DNA from: Robertmurraya_A mangrovi
Lineage (GTDB): Bacteria > Bacillota > Bacilli > Bacillales > Cytobacillaceae
DNA: 64,000 bases
Assembly: GCF_034427655.1 (NCBI RefSeq)
Contig: NZ_JAXOFX010000007.1
Location: 62,001-126,000, forward strand
Reading direction: 5' to 3'
Of this stretch, positions 16,285 to 23,624 are shown one piece after another. A model generated the notes under the pieces. That model made no database searches, had not been told where the DNA came from, and worked only from the letters and a program-made list of their open reading frames with translations. Both the position numbers and the translations under genes were made by a program. Every line of letters starts with the position of its first letter. The first letter of the stretch is position 1.

Positions 16285-17625
16285 ATGGAAAAAGGTCATT
16301 TATCTAACAAGGAGATTTTTACGATTGGCTTAATGCTCTTTGCCTTATTTTTAGGAGCAGGGAATATGATTTTTCCTCCTTTTCTTGGTCAAGAAGCTGG
16401 AACCAATGTGTGGATTGCTATTTTAGGGTTTCTCGTTACAGGTGTAGGTTTACCGTTACTAGGAGTTATTGCAATTGCTAAATCTGGGGATTTGCAAACT
16501 TTAGCAAGTAGAGTTCATCCTATTTATGGAGTAATTTTTACAGTTATTATGTATTTAGCAATTGGACCTCTATTCGGAATCCCAAGAACAGGAACGGTTT
16601 CTTTTGAAATTAGTGTTTCTCCGTTCCTTCCTGAAAGCGTTTCCAGTTCAAATCTTCCTTTATTTATATATACGATTGTATTTTTCGGCTTAACCGCTTG
16701 GTTGTCTATGAATCCTACTAAGCTAGTTGACCGTATTGGTAAAGTATTAACACCGGCACTACTAATTATCTTAACTATACTTGTAGTGAAAAGTTTAGTT
16801 ACACCGATGGGCACGCCTAGCGAGGCAAAAGGACCTTATGTAGATGGCCCGTTTTTTAAGGGCTTTATTGAGGGATACCTCACTCTTGATACCATTGCAG
16901 CATTAGTATTTGGAATTGTAGTTATTAACGCGTTAAAAGATAGAGGAGTCACAAGTAAGGCAATCATGACAAAAGCATGCGTATATGCAGGAATGATTGC
17001 TGCAACAGGATTAGCATTAGTTTACCTATCTTTAGCTTATATTGGATCAACTGCTCCAAGTGCTATTGGCGTAAAGGAAAATGGCGGGGCTATTCTAGCT
17101 GGTGCTTCTAGTTTTCTATTTGGTTCATCTGGAGCCATCATTCTAGGTCTTGCAATCACTTTTGCTTGTATAACGACTTCGGTAGGATTGGTTTCTTCAT
17201 GTGCACAATATTTTTCTAAGCTATTTAAGAATGTTTCCTATAAAACATTTGTTATTGTCTTATCGGTTTTTAGTATGGTTATAGCAAACTTTGGATTAAC
17301 CCAATTAATTGCTTTTTCATTACCAATCCTAATTATTATTTATCCATTAGCGATTGTATTAATTTCCTTATCATTTTTCCACAACAAGTTTAACGGATAT
17401 TCCTTCGTCTATATCGGTGCATTAGTTCCGACAGGGCTTCTGAGCTTAGTAGATGGCTTAAAAATAGCTGGACTAAATGTTAATTCCTTGGTCGAGTTCT
17501 TGAGCTTTCTCCCTTTATTCTCACAAGGAATTGGATGGATTGTCCCTGCGATCGTTGGTGCTATATTAGGTTATATCCTTGCAAACCTGGTTGGAGAGTC
17601 TAAGAAAAAAGTAACTACTAATTAA
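16285..17625 (+). CDS. brnQ: Branched-chain amino acid transporter BrnQ/BraB
   Basis: A 446-residue membrane protein with about twelve hydrophobic segments. The N-terminal LFLGAGNMIFPPFLGQEAG and GVGLPLLGVIAIAKSGD blocks identify the LIVCS (BrnQ) family, which imports Ile, Leu and Val with cations. It takes the place of braB between nifZ and ezrA in B. subtilis. GGGGGA at 16274–16278 abuts an ATG at 16279, so the ATG at 16285 (6 nt spacing) is preferred. A palindrome lies just upstream of the ribosome site. It is followed by a terminator shared with ezrA. Confidence 0.94.
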   Translation: MEKGHLSNKEIFTIGLMLFALFLGAGNMIFPPFLGQEAGTNVWIAILGFLVTGVGLPLLGVIAIAKSGDLQTLASRVHPIYGVIFTVIMYLAIGPLFGIPRTGTVSFEISVSPFLPESVSSSNLPLFIYTIVFFGLTAWLSMNPTKLVDRIGKVLTPALLIILTILVVKSLVTPMGTPSEAKGPYVDGPFFKGFIEGYLTLDTIAALVFGIVVINALKDRGVTSKAIMTKACVYAGMIAATGLALVYLSLAYIGSTAPSAIGVKENGGAILAGASSFLFGSSGAIILGLAITFACITTSVGLVSSCAQYFSKLFKNVSYKTFVIVLSVFSMVIANFGLTQLIAFSLPILIIIYPLAIVLISLSFFHNKFNGYSFVYIGALVPTGLLSLVDGLKIAGLNVNSLVEFLSFLPLFSQGIGWIVPAIVGAILGYILANLVGESKKKVTTN

Positions 17626-17633
17626 TTTTATAA

Positions 17634-17666
17634 GAAAAAGGTTCGCATTGGATGCGAACCTTTTTA
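17634..17666 (+). terminator. Bidirectional terminator between brnQ and ezrA
   Basis: AAAAAGGTTCGCAT / ATGCGAACCTTTTT perfect stem with a 3-nt loop. Confidence 0.92.
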
Positions 17667-17673
17667 CTTTGTA

Positions 17674-19380
17674 TTATTGTTTGACTAATTCTTCACTATC
17701 AACTAGTAACGATTCAATTTTCTTTAAAGCTCCAGGCTCTATCGCCTCTATAGAAGCCGCTGCCTGTTCAAGCGCTTCACTATATTGGTAGTTTCTAAAA
17801 GCTAGTTCTGCCTCTTTTAAAGCTACTTCCACAGAAGAATATCGACTTCTATAACGATTACCGTACTGGATTACTTTTTCAGCCAAACTTACTGTCTCAA
17901 TCAAATCATTGGTTGTTTCATATACTTTTTCCACTGTTAGTACTGCTACCTCTAAATATTTTTGAACGGATGGTACGTCAAGAGGTTTCTCTTCTAACTT
18001 TGTTTGAACGTCTTGTACACTTGATTTGGCATCTTCAAGCAGGTACTTATAGTCCTGAGAAAGTCCAGGTATATTACTCTTTGTTACTAATCGGATAGAC
18101 TCTGCTATCTTTCTAGATAACTCTTTCACTTTTTCCCTAGCAGCTAATTCATCTTTTCTCAGCGTTTGAAGTTTTTCAGAGAAGCCTTTTTGCTCTTCTT
18201 GAATAGCTTCAAGTTGACTCTTAATAGCATTTAGTTCTTCGCTTAAAATCGTCTGTGCCATTTTTTCGCTTCTAACTTTATGTTCTAAGAGCTCAAAACG
18301 TTTAAAGAGTTGAGTTATCTTTTTCTCTAGTTGGTTTTGGCTTTCTTGTTCTTTTTCCGTTAAGTGGTAGCTTTGCTTCACATGTTGGATTTCAAATTTG
18401 AGTACATTATTCGCCTCCATGGCAGTATGAATCTCATCCTTGATTTTCATTTCATTTTCACTAACAAAATGTTTAGCTAGTACCTCTTTTTCTAATAAAT
18501 CATACAATAAATCAATACTCTCTCTTATCTGTTCAATCCCTTTTTCTGCTTCCGCTAATTCTGTTTTTTCAATCAAACTTAAGTAGGTACTTAACTCTCC
18601 TTCGATACGTTCCACTTCTTTTTCAAAATGGATATGTTCTAGGCTATAGTTTTGGCCAAGCATTTCACGATATCCTTCTTTAACCTCATCCACTTGAGAG
18701 GGGATTGTCGATTGGCATTCAACAAGTAAATTAGGGATTGCTTCCATTTTATAAGCAATTTCAGAAAGCTTTGATTGAATGAATAATACGACCTCGCGAG
18801 CACTTAGATAATCACCATTTTTCGTTTGTTCTTCGAATTGTAAGAATAATTGAGAGACTTCTTCTAACTGCTCTTCTAAACGATTCTCGGCATGACCAAA
18901 TGTATGGCGGTGTGCCAATAATGTTTTTCTATGTTCACGATACATTTCTTTAAGTTCTTCTATTTCTGTTCTATTCTTTTCTTCACTACCTACAAGCTCA
19001 TTTATCTCTGCTAAAAGTTTTTTAATACTGTTTTCCGTATCAGTTAAATGTTTGTCAATCTTTGTTTGTACTTCTTTTGCTTTCTTGAAGCGATATTTAT
19101 CAATGTATTCCTCAGCATCAAATAAATACTCTTCTACATCAGGGAGTTGTTTGTCTACGATCTCATCCCATTCGTTACGCCATTTTTCGAACAACTCTTC
19201 TGTTTGACCTGTCATGTTTAGTTGCTTGACTTTAGACATTTCGTCTAAAATCGGACGATCCATAATTTCAATTTTCCAAGCCTCTAAACGGTCAATTTCT
19301 TTATAGTACCTTTTCTTCATTAAGTAACCAATTATGTATAGGCATAGTAGTAAAACTAAGCCACCTATTATGTATTTCAT
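17674..19380 (-). CDS. ezrA: Septation ring formation regulator EzrA
   Basis: A 568-residue protein close to the 562 residues of B. subtilis EzrA. One N-terminal membrane anchor (residues about 2–20, YIIGGLVLLLCLYIIGYL) is followed by about 540 residues of almost continuous charged coiled coil. EzrA restrains FtsZ ring assembly at the poles and helps move PBP1 to the septum. ATG follows AGGGGGC. No partner gene; it shares a terminator with the convergent brnQ. Confidence 0.97.
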   Translation of the reverse strand: MKYIIGGLVLLLCLYIIGYLMKKRYYKEIDRLEAWKIEIMDRPILDEMSKVKQLNMTGQTEELFEKWRNEWDEIVDKQLPDVEEYLFDAEEYIDKYRFKKAKEVQTKIDKHLTDTENSIKKLLAEINELVGSEEKNRTEIEELKEMYREHRKTLLAHRHTFGHAENRLEEQLEEVSQLFLQFEEQTKNGDYLSAREVVLFIQSKLSEIAYKMEAIPNLLVECQSTIPSQVDEVKEGYREMLGQNYSLEHIHFEKEVERIEGELSTYLSLIEKTELAEAEKGIEQIRESIDLLYDLLEKEVLAKHFVSENEMKIKDEIHTAMEANNVLKFEIQHVKQSYHLTEKEQESQNQLEKKITQLFKRFELLEHKVRSEKMAQTILSEELNAIKSQLEAIQEEQKGFSEKLQTLRKDELAAREKVKELSRKIAESIRLVTKSNIPGLSQDYKYLLEDAKSSVQDVQTKLEEKPLDVPSVQKYLEVAVLTVEKVYETTNDLIETVSLAEKVIQYGNRYRSRYSSVEVALKEAELAFRNYQYSEALEQAAASIEAIEPGALKKIESLLVDSEELVKQ

Positions 19381-19620
19381 TATTAGCCCCCTGTTCTAAA
19401 ACGATCGAAGCAATCATCTATGTAAAAAACGAATATATAAATGTTCAATTCAATGTTTTTATGATACCATGTAAACGACATTTTTTGACTAGTATTTTCA
19501 AATTTTTTGTTCTAAATAATGTAATTTTTATCAATATAATTGATATATTGCTATATTTCATTATTTTCCATATATTAGTTTAGTAATTTTATCACTATTT
19601 GTCCTAGTTTGAAAAACTTT

Positions 19621-19649
19621 TTGGCAGTAAAACTGGGATATATTAATAA
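19621..19649 (+). promoter_or_regulatory. Sigma-A promoter of hisJ
   Basis: TTGGCA (19621–19626) and TAATAA (19644–19649) are 17 bp apart, placing the start near 19656, about 40 nt ahead of the hisJ start codon. The remaining upstream part of the 314-bp ezrA–hisJ gap is very AT-rich and holds nothing else I can support. Confidence 0.6.
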
Positions 19650-19694
19650 AATGGTAACAATGATTTTACTCACAGTAGAAAAGGATGTCAGACG

Positions 19695-20489
19695 ATGCTA
19701 ATTAACGGTCACATACATACTCCATTTTGTCCACATGGTACGAAAGATGAACTGCATCAATATGTTGAAAAAGCAATTACACTTGGCTTTGATCAAATCA
19801 CTTTTACTGAACATGCCCCTTTACCAAAAGGCTTTATTGACACAACCCCAACTCGAGATAGCTCTATGTCTCTTAATGAACTCGGATTATATTTTGAAGA
19901 AGTAAATCGTGTTAAGAAAATATATCAAAAACATATTAGTGTCTTAGTAGGACTCGAAGTTGATTATATAGAGGGATTTGAAAAAGAAATCACTTCTTTT
20001 CTTAATCAGTTTGGCAATAAGCTTGATGATTCGATTTTGTCCGTTCATTTTTTAAAACGAAATGGTCAATACGAATGCTTAGATTACAGTCCCCAACTGT
20101 TTGAAGAAATGATTCATAAGTATGGGTCGGTAGAAGCTATATACGGAAACTATTACAGAACATTATTAATGTCCATTCGCTCAGACCTTGGTGTATACAA
20201 GCCAAAGCGTATCGGTCATATGACTTTAATTAGAAAATTCCACAAGAAATTTCCCACGATTCATAAGTATGAAGCAGAAATTTTAGAGATTTTGACTACA
20301 ATTAAAAATAAGGGCTACGAGCTAGACTACAACGGAGCTGGAACAGCCAAGCCTCTATGTAAGGAGCCATACCCTCCAGAGTGGATTGCATTAAAAGCAA
20401 TAGAGCTCGGAATCCCACTTATATACGGTTCAGACGCTCACCAAGTAAAAGAGCTAATGCAAGGGTTTGATGAACTGATTAAAATATGA
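19695..20489 (+). CDS. hisJ: Histidinol-phosphatase, PHP family
   Basis: A 264-residue PHP-domain phosphatase, the type that removes phosphate from histidinol phosphate in the last-but-one reactions of histidine synthesis in Bacillus. Metal-ligand motifs: HIHTPFCPHG near the N-terminus, TEHAPLP (about residue 44), GLEVDY (about 92), SVHFLK (about 117) and YGSDAHQ near the C-terminus. Place between ezrA and yttP agrees with hisJ of B. subtilis, away from the his operon. AAGGATG lies 9 nt before the ATG. Confidence 0.93.
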   Translation: MLINGHIHTPFCPHGTKDELHQYVEKAITLGFDQITFTEHAPLPKGFIDTTPTRDSSMSLNELGLYFEEVNRVKKIYQKHISVLVGLEVDYIEGFEKEITSFLNQFGNKLDDSILSVHFLKRNGQYECLDYSPQLFEEMIHKYGSVEAIYGNYYRTLLMSIRSDLGVYKPKRIGHMTLIRKFHKKFPTIHKYEAEILEILTTIKNKGYELDYNGAGTAKPLCKEPYPPEWIALKAIELGIPLIYGSDAHQVKELMQGFDELIKI

Positions 20490-20495
20490 ACATAA

Positions 20496-20712
20496 GAAAA
20501 GCGCAAGCGCCCCGTTTAGCGACGTATGGACTGGAGCGCCTCGACTGAGATAAAGGAAACACGAAGAGCGTAAGCGATTCGATGTTGACTTATCGTAGGG
20601 AGAGGAGCGAAGTCCACTAGTCGCTGGGCGCTCCTCGGAAAGAAAACCACTTTCCTTCGTGCGAGGTACCGCTTTCGTAGCCTACTCTTCTGGAGCTAGA
20701 CAGTAGTCTAAC
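20496..20712. repeat. Structured intergenic repeat element with GNRA-type hairpins
   Basis: Non-coding, more GC-rich than its surroundings. GCGCCC (20507–20512) and AGCGAC (20518–20523) pair at long range with GGGCGC (20626–20631) and GTCGCT (20620–20625). Two small hairpins have GNRA tetraloops: GC-GCAA-GC at 20501–20508 and GC-GTAA-GC at 20568–20575. It resembles dispersed palindromic repeats I recall from intergenic regions of Bacillaceae. The part from about 20632 to 20690 carries an extra hairpin (GGAAAG 20637–20642 with CTTTCC 20650–20655) before the usual-looking GGAGCTAGACA end, and may be an insertion. Confidence 0.65.
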
Positions 20713-20741
20713 TTCAGAAAACATATAATTTCTTACCTAGT

Positions 20742-20768
20742 AAAAAAACGGCCAAAGGCCGTTTTTTT
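20742..20768 (-). terminator. Bidirectional terminator of yttP
   Basis: AAAAAAACGGCC-AAA-GGCCGTTTTTTT, perfect and symmetric, ending at the yttP stop codon. Confidence 0.92.
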
Positions 20769-21399
20769 ACACTAATAGTGCATCTCTATTCTGAAAATGC
20801 ATGTTACAAACTACTCCGTCAATCCAATTGTATATTTCCTCTAAATATTTTCTTTCAAAATAAGGTTCGTGCGGAAAGACATGTAGAACCTCTGTTACAT
20901 AATAAGAGTTTAAAAAAGGCATGCTTAGTAAGCTTTTTAGCTGAATAATCATATAGTTTACTGATAATGGGCGATATTCTTTAGTTTGTATCCCTTCTTC
21001 AAATACACGTTTAAAATAGTATCTCTCTTTCACAAAATAAGTTGACATTATTTCCCTTACAACCTGGGAATCAATCGACATTTCTCGAAGTATGAACCGA
21101 GTTAAATGTATATTTTGGCAATGGAAATGGATAATGTTTTTAGTTATCTCTTTTAAGCACTCAGTTGGCCCTTTATTTAAGCTATTGAACCCTCTTTCAA
21201 TTTCATGTAAATAAGATTCAAAAAAAGTCGTATAGCAGTATTCGAGAAGACCATGCTTATTTTGAAAATAGTAGGCTATATTAGCTACATTGACATTTGC
21301 TTTGTTGGCAATATCTCTTATGGACGTTCCATTGAAACCCTTAATATTAAATAACACTATCGCAGAGTCGACAATGGCATCTTTCGAATTTTTCCTCAT
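20767..21399 (-). CDS. yttP: TetR/AcrR-family regulator YttP
   Basis: A 210-residue TetR-type regulator. The DNA-binding helix-turn-helix occupies residues about 20–55 (GFNGTSIRDIANKANVNVA then YYFQNKHGL), followed by a helical ligand/dimer domain with no recognisable pocket motif. AAGGAGG is 7 nt before the ATG. An inverted repeat about 95 bp upstream may be its own operator. The position next to hisJ and ytsP is that of B. subtilis yttP; its targets are not known from sequence. Confidence 0.9.
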   Translation of the reverse strand: MRKNSKDAIVDSAIVLFNIKGFNGTSIRDIANKANVNVANIAYYFQNKHGLLEYCYTTFFESYLHEIERGFNSLNKGPTECLKEITKNIIHFHCQNIHLTRFILREMSIDSQVVREIMSTYFVKERYYFKRVFEEGIQTKEYRPLSVNYMIIQLKSLLSMPFLNSYYVTEVLHVFPHEPYFERKYLEEIYNWIDGVVCNMHFQNRDALLV

Positions 21400-21493
21400 G
21401 GACCTGCCTCCTTTTCGACTTTTTAATTTCTCCAGCTACTTTGAAATGAAAACAACATTCAATGCTTTATGTGAATCATTTGATACTTCTAGC

Positions 21494-21517
21494 CATAAGT
21501 AAATACATATTCTTATG
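21494..21517. promoter_or_regulatory. Inverted repeat, possible YttP operator
   Basis: CATAAG (21494–21499) and CTTATG (21512–21517) face each other across 12 bp in the 296-bp gap between the divergent yttP and ytsP genes. TetR regulators often bind such palindromes near their own gene. The arms are short, so chance is possible. Nothing else in this gap can be supported. Confidence 0.35.
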
Positions 21518-21695
21518 AGCGTAAAAATCGACTTTTAATAAGTTAACCTTTACAATTATCCTTGAAATTTTCTCTATTTATAACATTCTTTTTATTTCTA
21601 ACAACTCCTTTATAAAAATCTCGACAAAGTCTCCTCTTTTTCCTTTCTTTTTGATAGAATGTAATATAAAATTTAGAAGAAATAGGTGAAAATAG

Positions 21696-22175
21696 ATGTT
21701 TAAAGTCGAATCCTATGGTAAAACACGTGAAGAAAATTATGACTTTTTGGTTAAACAATTAAACGCCCTATTAGAAGGTGAACAAAACAAAGTAGCAAAC
21801 TTAAGTAACGCATCAGCTTTACTTAACCAATTTTTCGACCGAGTTAATTGGGTAGGTTTCTACTTAATGGAAGATGGAGAACTAGTATTAGGCCCTTTCC
21901 AAGGACTACCTGCGTGCGTACGAATTCCACTAGGAAAAGGAGTTTGTGGAACAAGTGCTAAAGAATTGAGAACTGTTAGAGTGGAAGACGTTCATCTTTT
22001 CCCAGGACATATTGCTTGTGATGCAGCTTCCCAATCAGAAATTGTAGTACCAATGATGAAAGACGGAGAATTAATTGGAGTATTAGACATAGATTCACCT
22101 GAAAAGAACCGCTTTGATGAATTAGACCAAGTAAAATTGGAGGAATTTGTTCAAGCGTTGGTTAAGTTTTTATAA
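21696..22175 (+). CDS. ytsP: Free methionine-(R)-sulfoxide reductase, GAF domain (YtsP)
   Basis: A 159-residue single GAF-domain protein of the fRMsr family, which reduces free methionine-R-sulfoxide. The three family cysteines are present: C74 (LPACVRIPLG), C84 (KGVCGTSA) and C108 (HIACDAASQSE), the same 10 and 24 residue spacings as in characterised enzymes. Central NWVGFYLMEDGELVLGPFQG is a family hallmark. TAGGTGA lies 7–8 nt before the ATG. It is a single gene with a bidirectional terminator, next to a methionine-degrading enzyme on the other strand. Confidence 0.94.
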   Translation: MFKVESYGKTREENYDFLVKQLNALLEGEQNKVANLSNASALLNQFFDRVNWVGFYLMEDGELVLGPFQGLPACVRIPLGKGVCGTSAKELRTVRVEDVHLFPGHIACDAASQSEIVVPMMKDGELIGVLDIDSPEKNRFDELDQVKLEEFVQALVKFL

Positions 22176-22183
22176 AAAACTTT

Positions 22184-22214
22184 AAAGCAGATAGTTACGT
22201 ACCTATCTGCTTTT
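22184..22214 (+). terminator. Bidirectional terminator between ytsP and the methionine gamma-lyase gene
   Basis: AAAGCAGATAG / CTATCTGCTTT perfect 11-bp stem with a 8–9 nt loop and flanking A/T runs. Confidence 0.88.
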
Positions 22215-22226
22215 CCTACATTTTTA

Positions 22227-23414
22227 TTATAGCTTATCTAAAGCTTGCTCTATATCATCGCGAATATCTTCCCACGATTCCAATCCAACCGATAATCTAA
22301 TTAATGTGTCACTAATCCCCATCTTTTCTCTTTCTTCTTTAGGAATAACAGAGTGCGTCATCGTCGCAGGGTGCTGGATCAATGTTTCCGCATCTCCAAG
22401 ACTTACAGCGATTTTTATAAGTTGCAAATGATCCATAAATCGTTGAGCATCTTCTTTTGTTCCTTTAATGGCAAAAGAGATTAACCCACCTGGTTTTCGC
22501 ATTTGTTTTTTCATAATTTCATAATCTTTATTTTTTTCATCACCAGGGTAAATAACACTTTCAACTTTTGTATGATTTCCTAAGAAGGTTGCTAATTTCT
22601 CAGCATTGTCGCAATGACGGTCCATTCTAACAGCCAGTGTTTTCAGACCTCTTAACAGTAACCAAGCGTCAAAAGGAGAAATGATCCCTCCAATATCTTT
22701 TTGAGTTGTCATGGCTACTTCACTAATAAATTCCTTCGAACCAACAGCAATTCCCGCGATTACATCACCATGACCCCCAATATACTTAGTAGCACTATGA
22801 ATAACTACGTCACAGCCTAAAGCAATAGGGTTTTGCAGATAAGGTGAGCAGAAAGTGTTATCAACTACAACAGGAATTCCCTTTGATTTGGCGACACGGC
22901 TAATCATTTCTAAATCTACTAGTTTCATAGTTGGGTTAATAGGAGTCTCCACATATATACAGGCTGTCTCTGGTTGAATGGCTTGTAAAAGATCTTCTTC
23001 TGTTTCCATTGTTGAAAAGGCATGGTTTATATTGTATTTCTTCTTCATTAATTGAAGTAATCCAAATGTACATCCATATACACCCTGAGAACATAAAATA
23101 TGGTCTCCTGTTTTAGTTAGAGCTAACAATATAGCAGATACTGCAGCCATACCTGAACCAAAAGCAAGAGCAGCTTCTCCTTTTTCCAAGGCAGCCATTC
23201 GCTCCTCTAACATGGTGACAGTCGGATTTCCTAATCTTGAATAAATATAGCCCTCTTCTTCACCTGCAAATCTTCTTTCTCCTTGTTTTGCATTTTCAAA
23301 GGTAAAAGTTGATGTTTGAAAAAGGGGAGGATTAAGACTCCCTTGAAATTGTTTGGAATCATACCCTGTATGAATCATTTCTGTTTCGAATTGATAATTT
23401 CTTTTTTCTTCCAT
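22227..23414 (-). CDS. Methionine gamma-lyase (Cys/Met metabolism PLP enzyme)
   Basis: A 395-residue Cys/Met-metabolism PLP enzyme. The PLP lysine is K210 in IHSATKYIGGHGD and the N-terminal tyrosine motif is YIYSRLGNPT. Methionine gamma-lyases carry a special cysteine in the sequence YGCTF (Cys116 of the Pseudomonas enzyme), while cystathionine synthases have YGGT; here VYGCTF places C115 at that site, so cleavage of methionine to methanethiol, ammonia and 2-oxobutyrate is the best call. AGGAGG precedes the ATG. A perfect cre box lies 23 bp upstream of the start. It is not at this locus in B. subtilis 168. Confidence 0.85.
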   Translation of the reverse strand: MEEKRNYQFETEMIHTGYDSKQFQGSLNPPLFQTSTFTFENAKQGERRFAGEEEGYIYSRLGNPTVTMLEERMAALEKGEAALAFGSGMAAVSAILLALTKTGDHILCSQGVYGCTFGLLQLMKKKYNINHAFSTMETEEDLLQAIQPETACIYVETPINPTMKLVDLEMISRVAKSKGIPVVVDNTFCSPYLQNPIALGCDVVIHSATKYIGGHGDVIAGIAVGSKEFISEVAMTTQKDIGGIISPFDAWLLLRGLKTLAVRMDRHCDNAEKLATFLGNHTKVESVIYPGDEKNKDYEIMKKQMRKPGGLISFAIKGTKEDAQRFMDHLQLIKIAVSLGDAETLIQHPATMTHSVIPKEEREKMGISDTLIRLSVGLESWEDIRDDIEQALDKL

Positions 23415-23436
23415 AATAGATCCTCCTGACCTTCAC

Positions 23437-23450
23437 TGTAAACGCTTTCA
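23437..23450 (-). promoter_or_regulatory. cre box in front of the methionine gamma-lyase gene
   Basis: TGTAAACGCTTTCA on the plus strand (read as TGAAAGCGTTTACA on the gene strand) is a full match to the CcpA operator consensus TGWAARCGYTWNCW. It lies between the ribosome site and any possible promoter, so CcpA would block transcription when glucose is present. Confidence 0.8.
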
Positions 23451-23566
23451 TTTTGGAATATTGAAATTACTCTCTATTTACAGGATATGATAATTCCTTT
23501 TAAATGGAAAGAAATTTGTACCAGAAATAAGGGAATTAAGACAAAAACTTTTCTCCTACCTTTAAT

Positions 23567-23604
23567 AAAAAAACTCAATCAAGTTTTATCAAGATTGAGT
23601 TTTT
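23567..23604 (-). terminator. Terminator of dgcP
   Basis: AAACTCAATC / GATTGAGTTT ten-bp stem with a 12-nt loop, flanked by A and T runs on both sides; 20 nt after the dgcP stop. Confidence 0.85.
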
Positions 23605-23624
23605 CCATTTTAAATGTTTATGAG

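Noticed and set aside
20496..20712. CRISPR array or tRNA-like gene at the GC-rich gap after hisJ
   Set aside because: No evenly spaced direct repeats and no cloverleaf with TψC arm; the pairing pattern is that of a structured repeat.
22227..23414. Cystathionine gamma-synthase or beta-lyase
   Set aside because: The VYGCTF cysteine and overall pattern favour methionine gamma-lyase; synthases have Gly at the Cys position. Enzyme assay would settle it.
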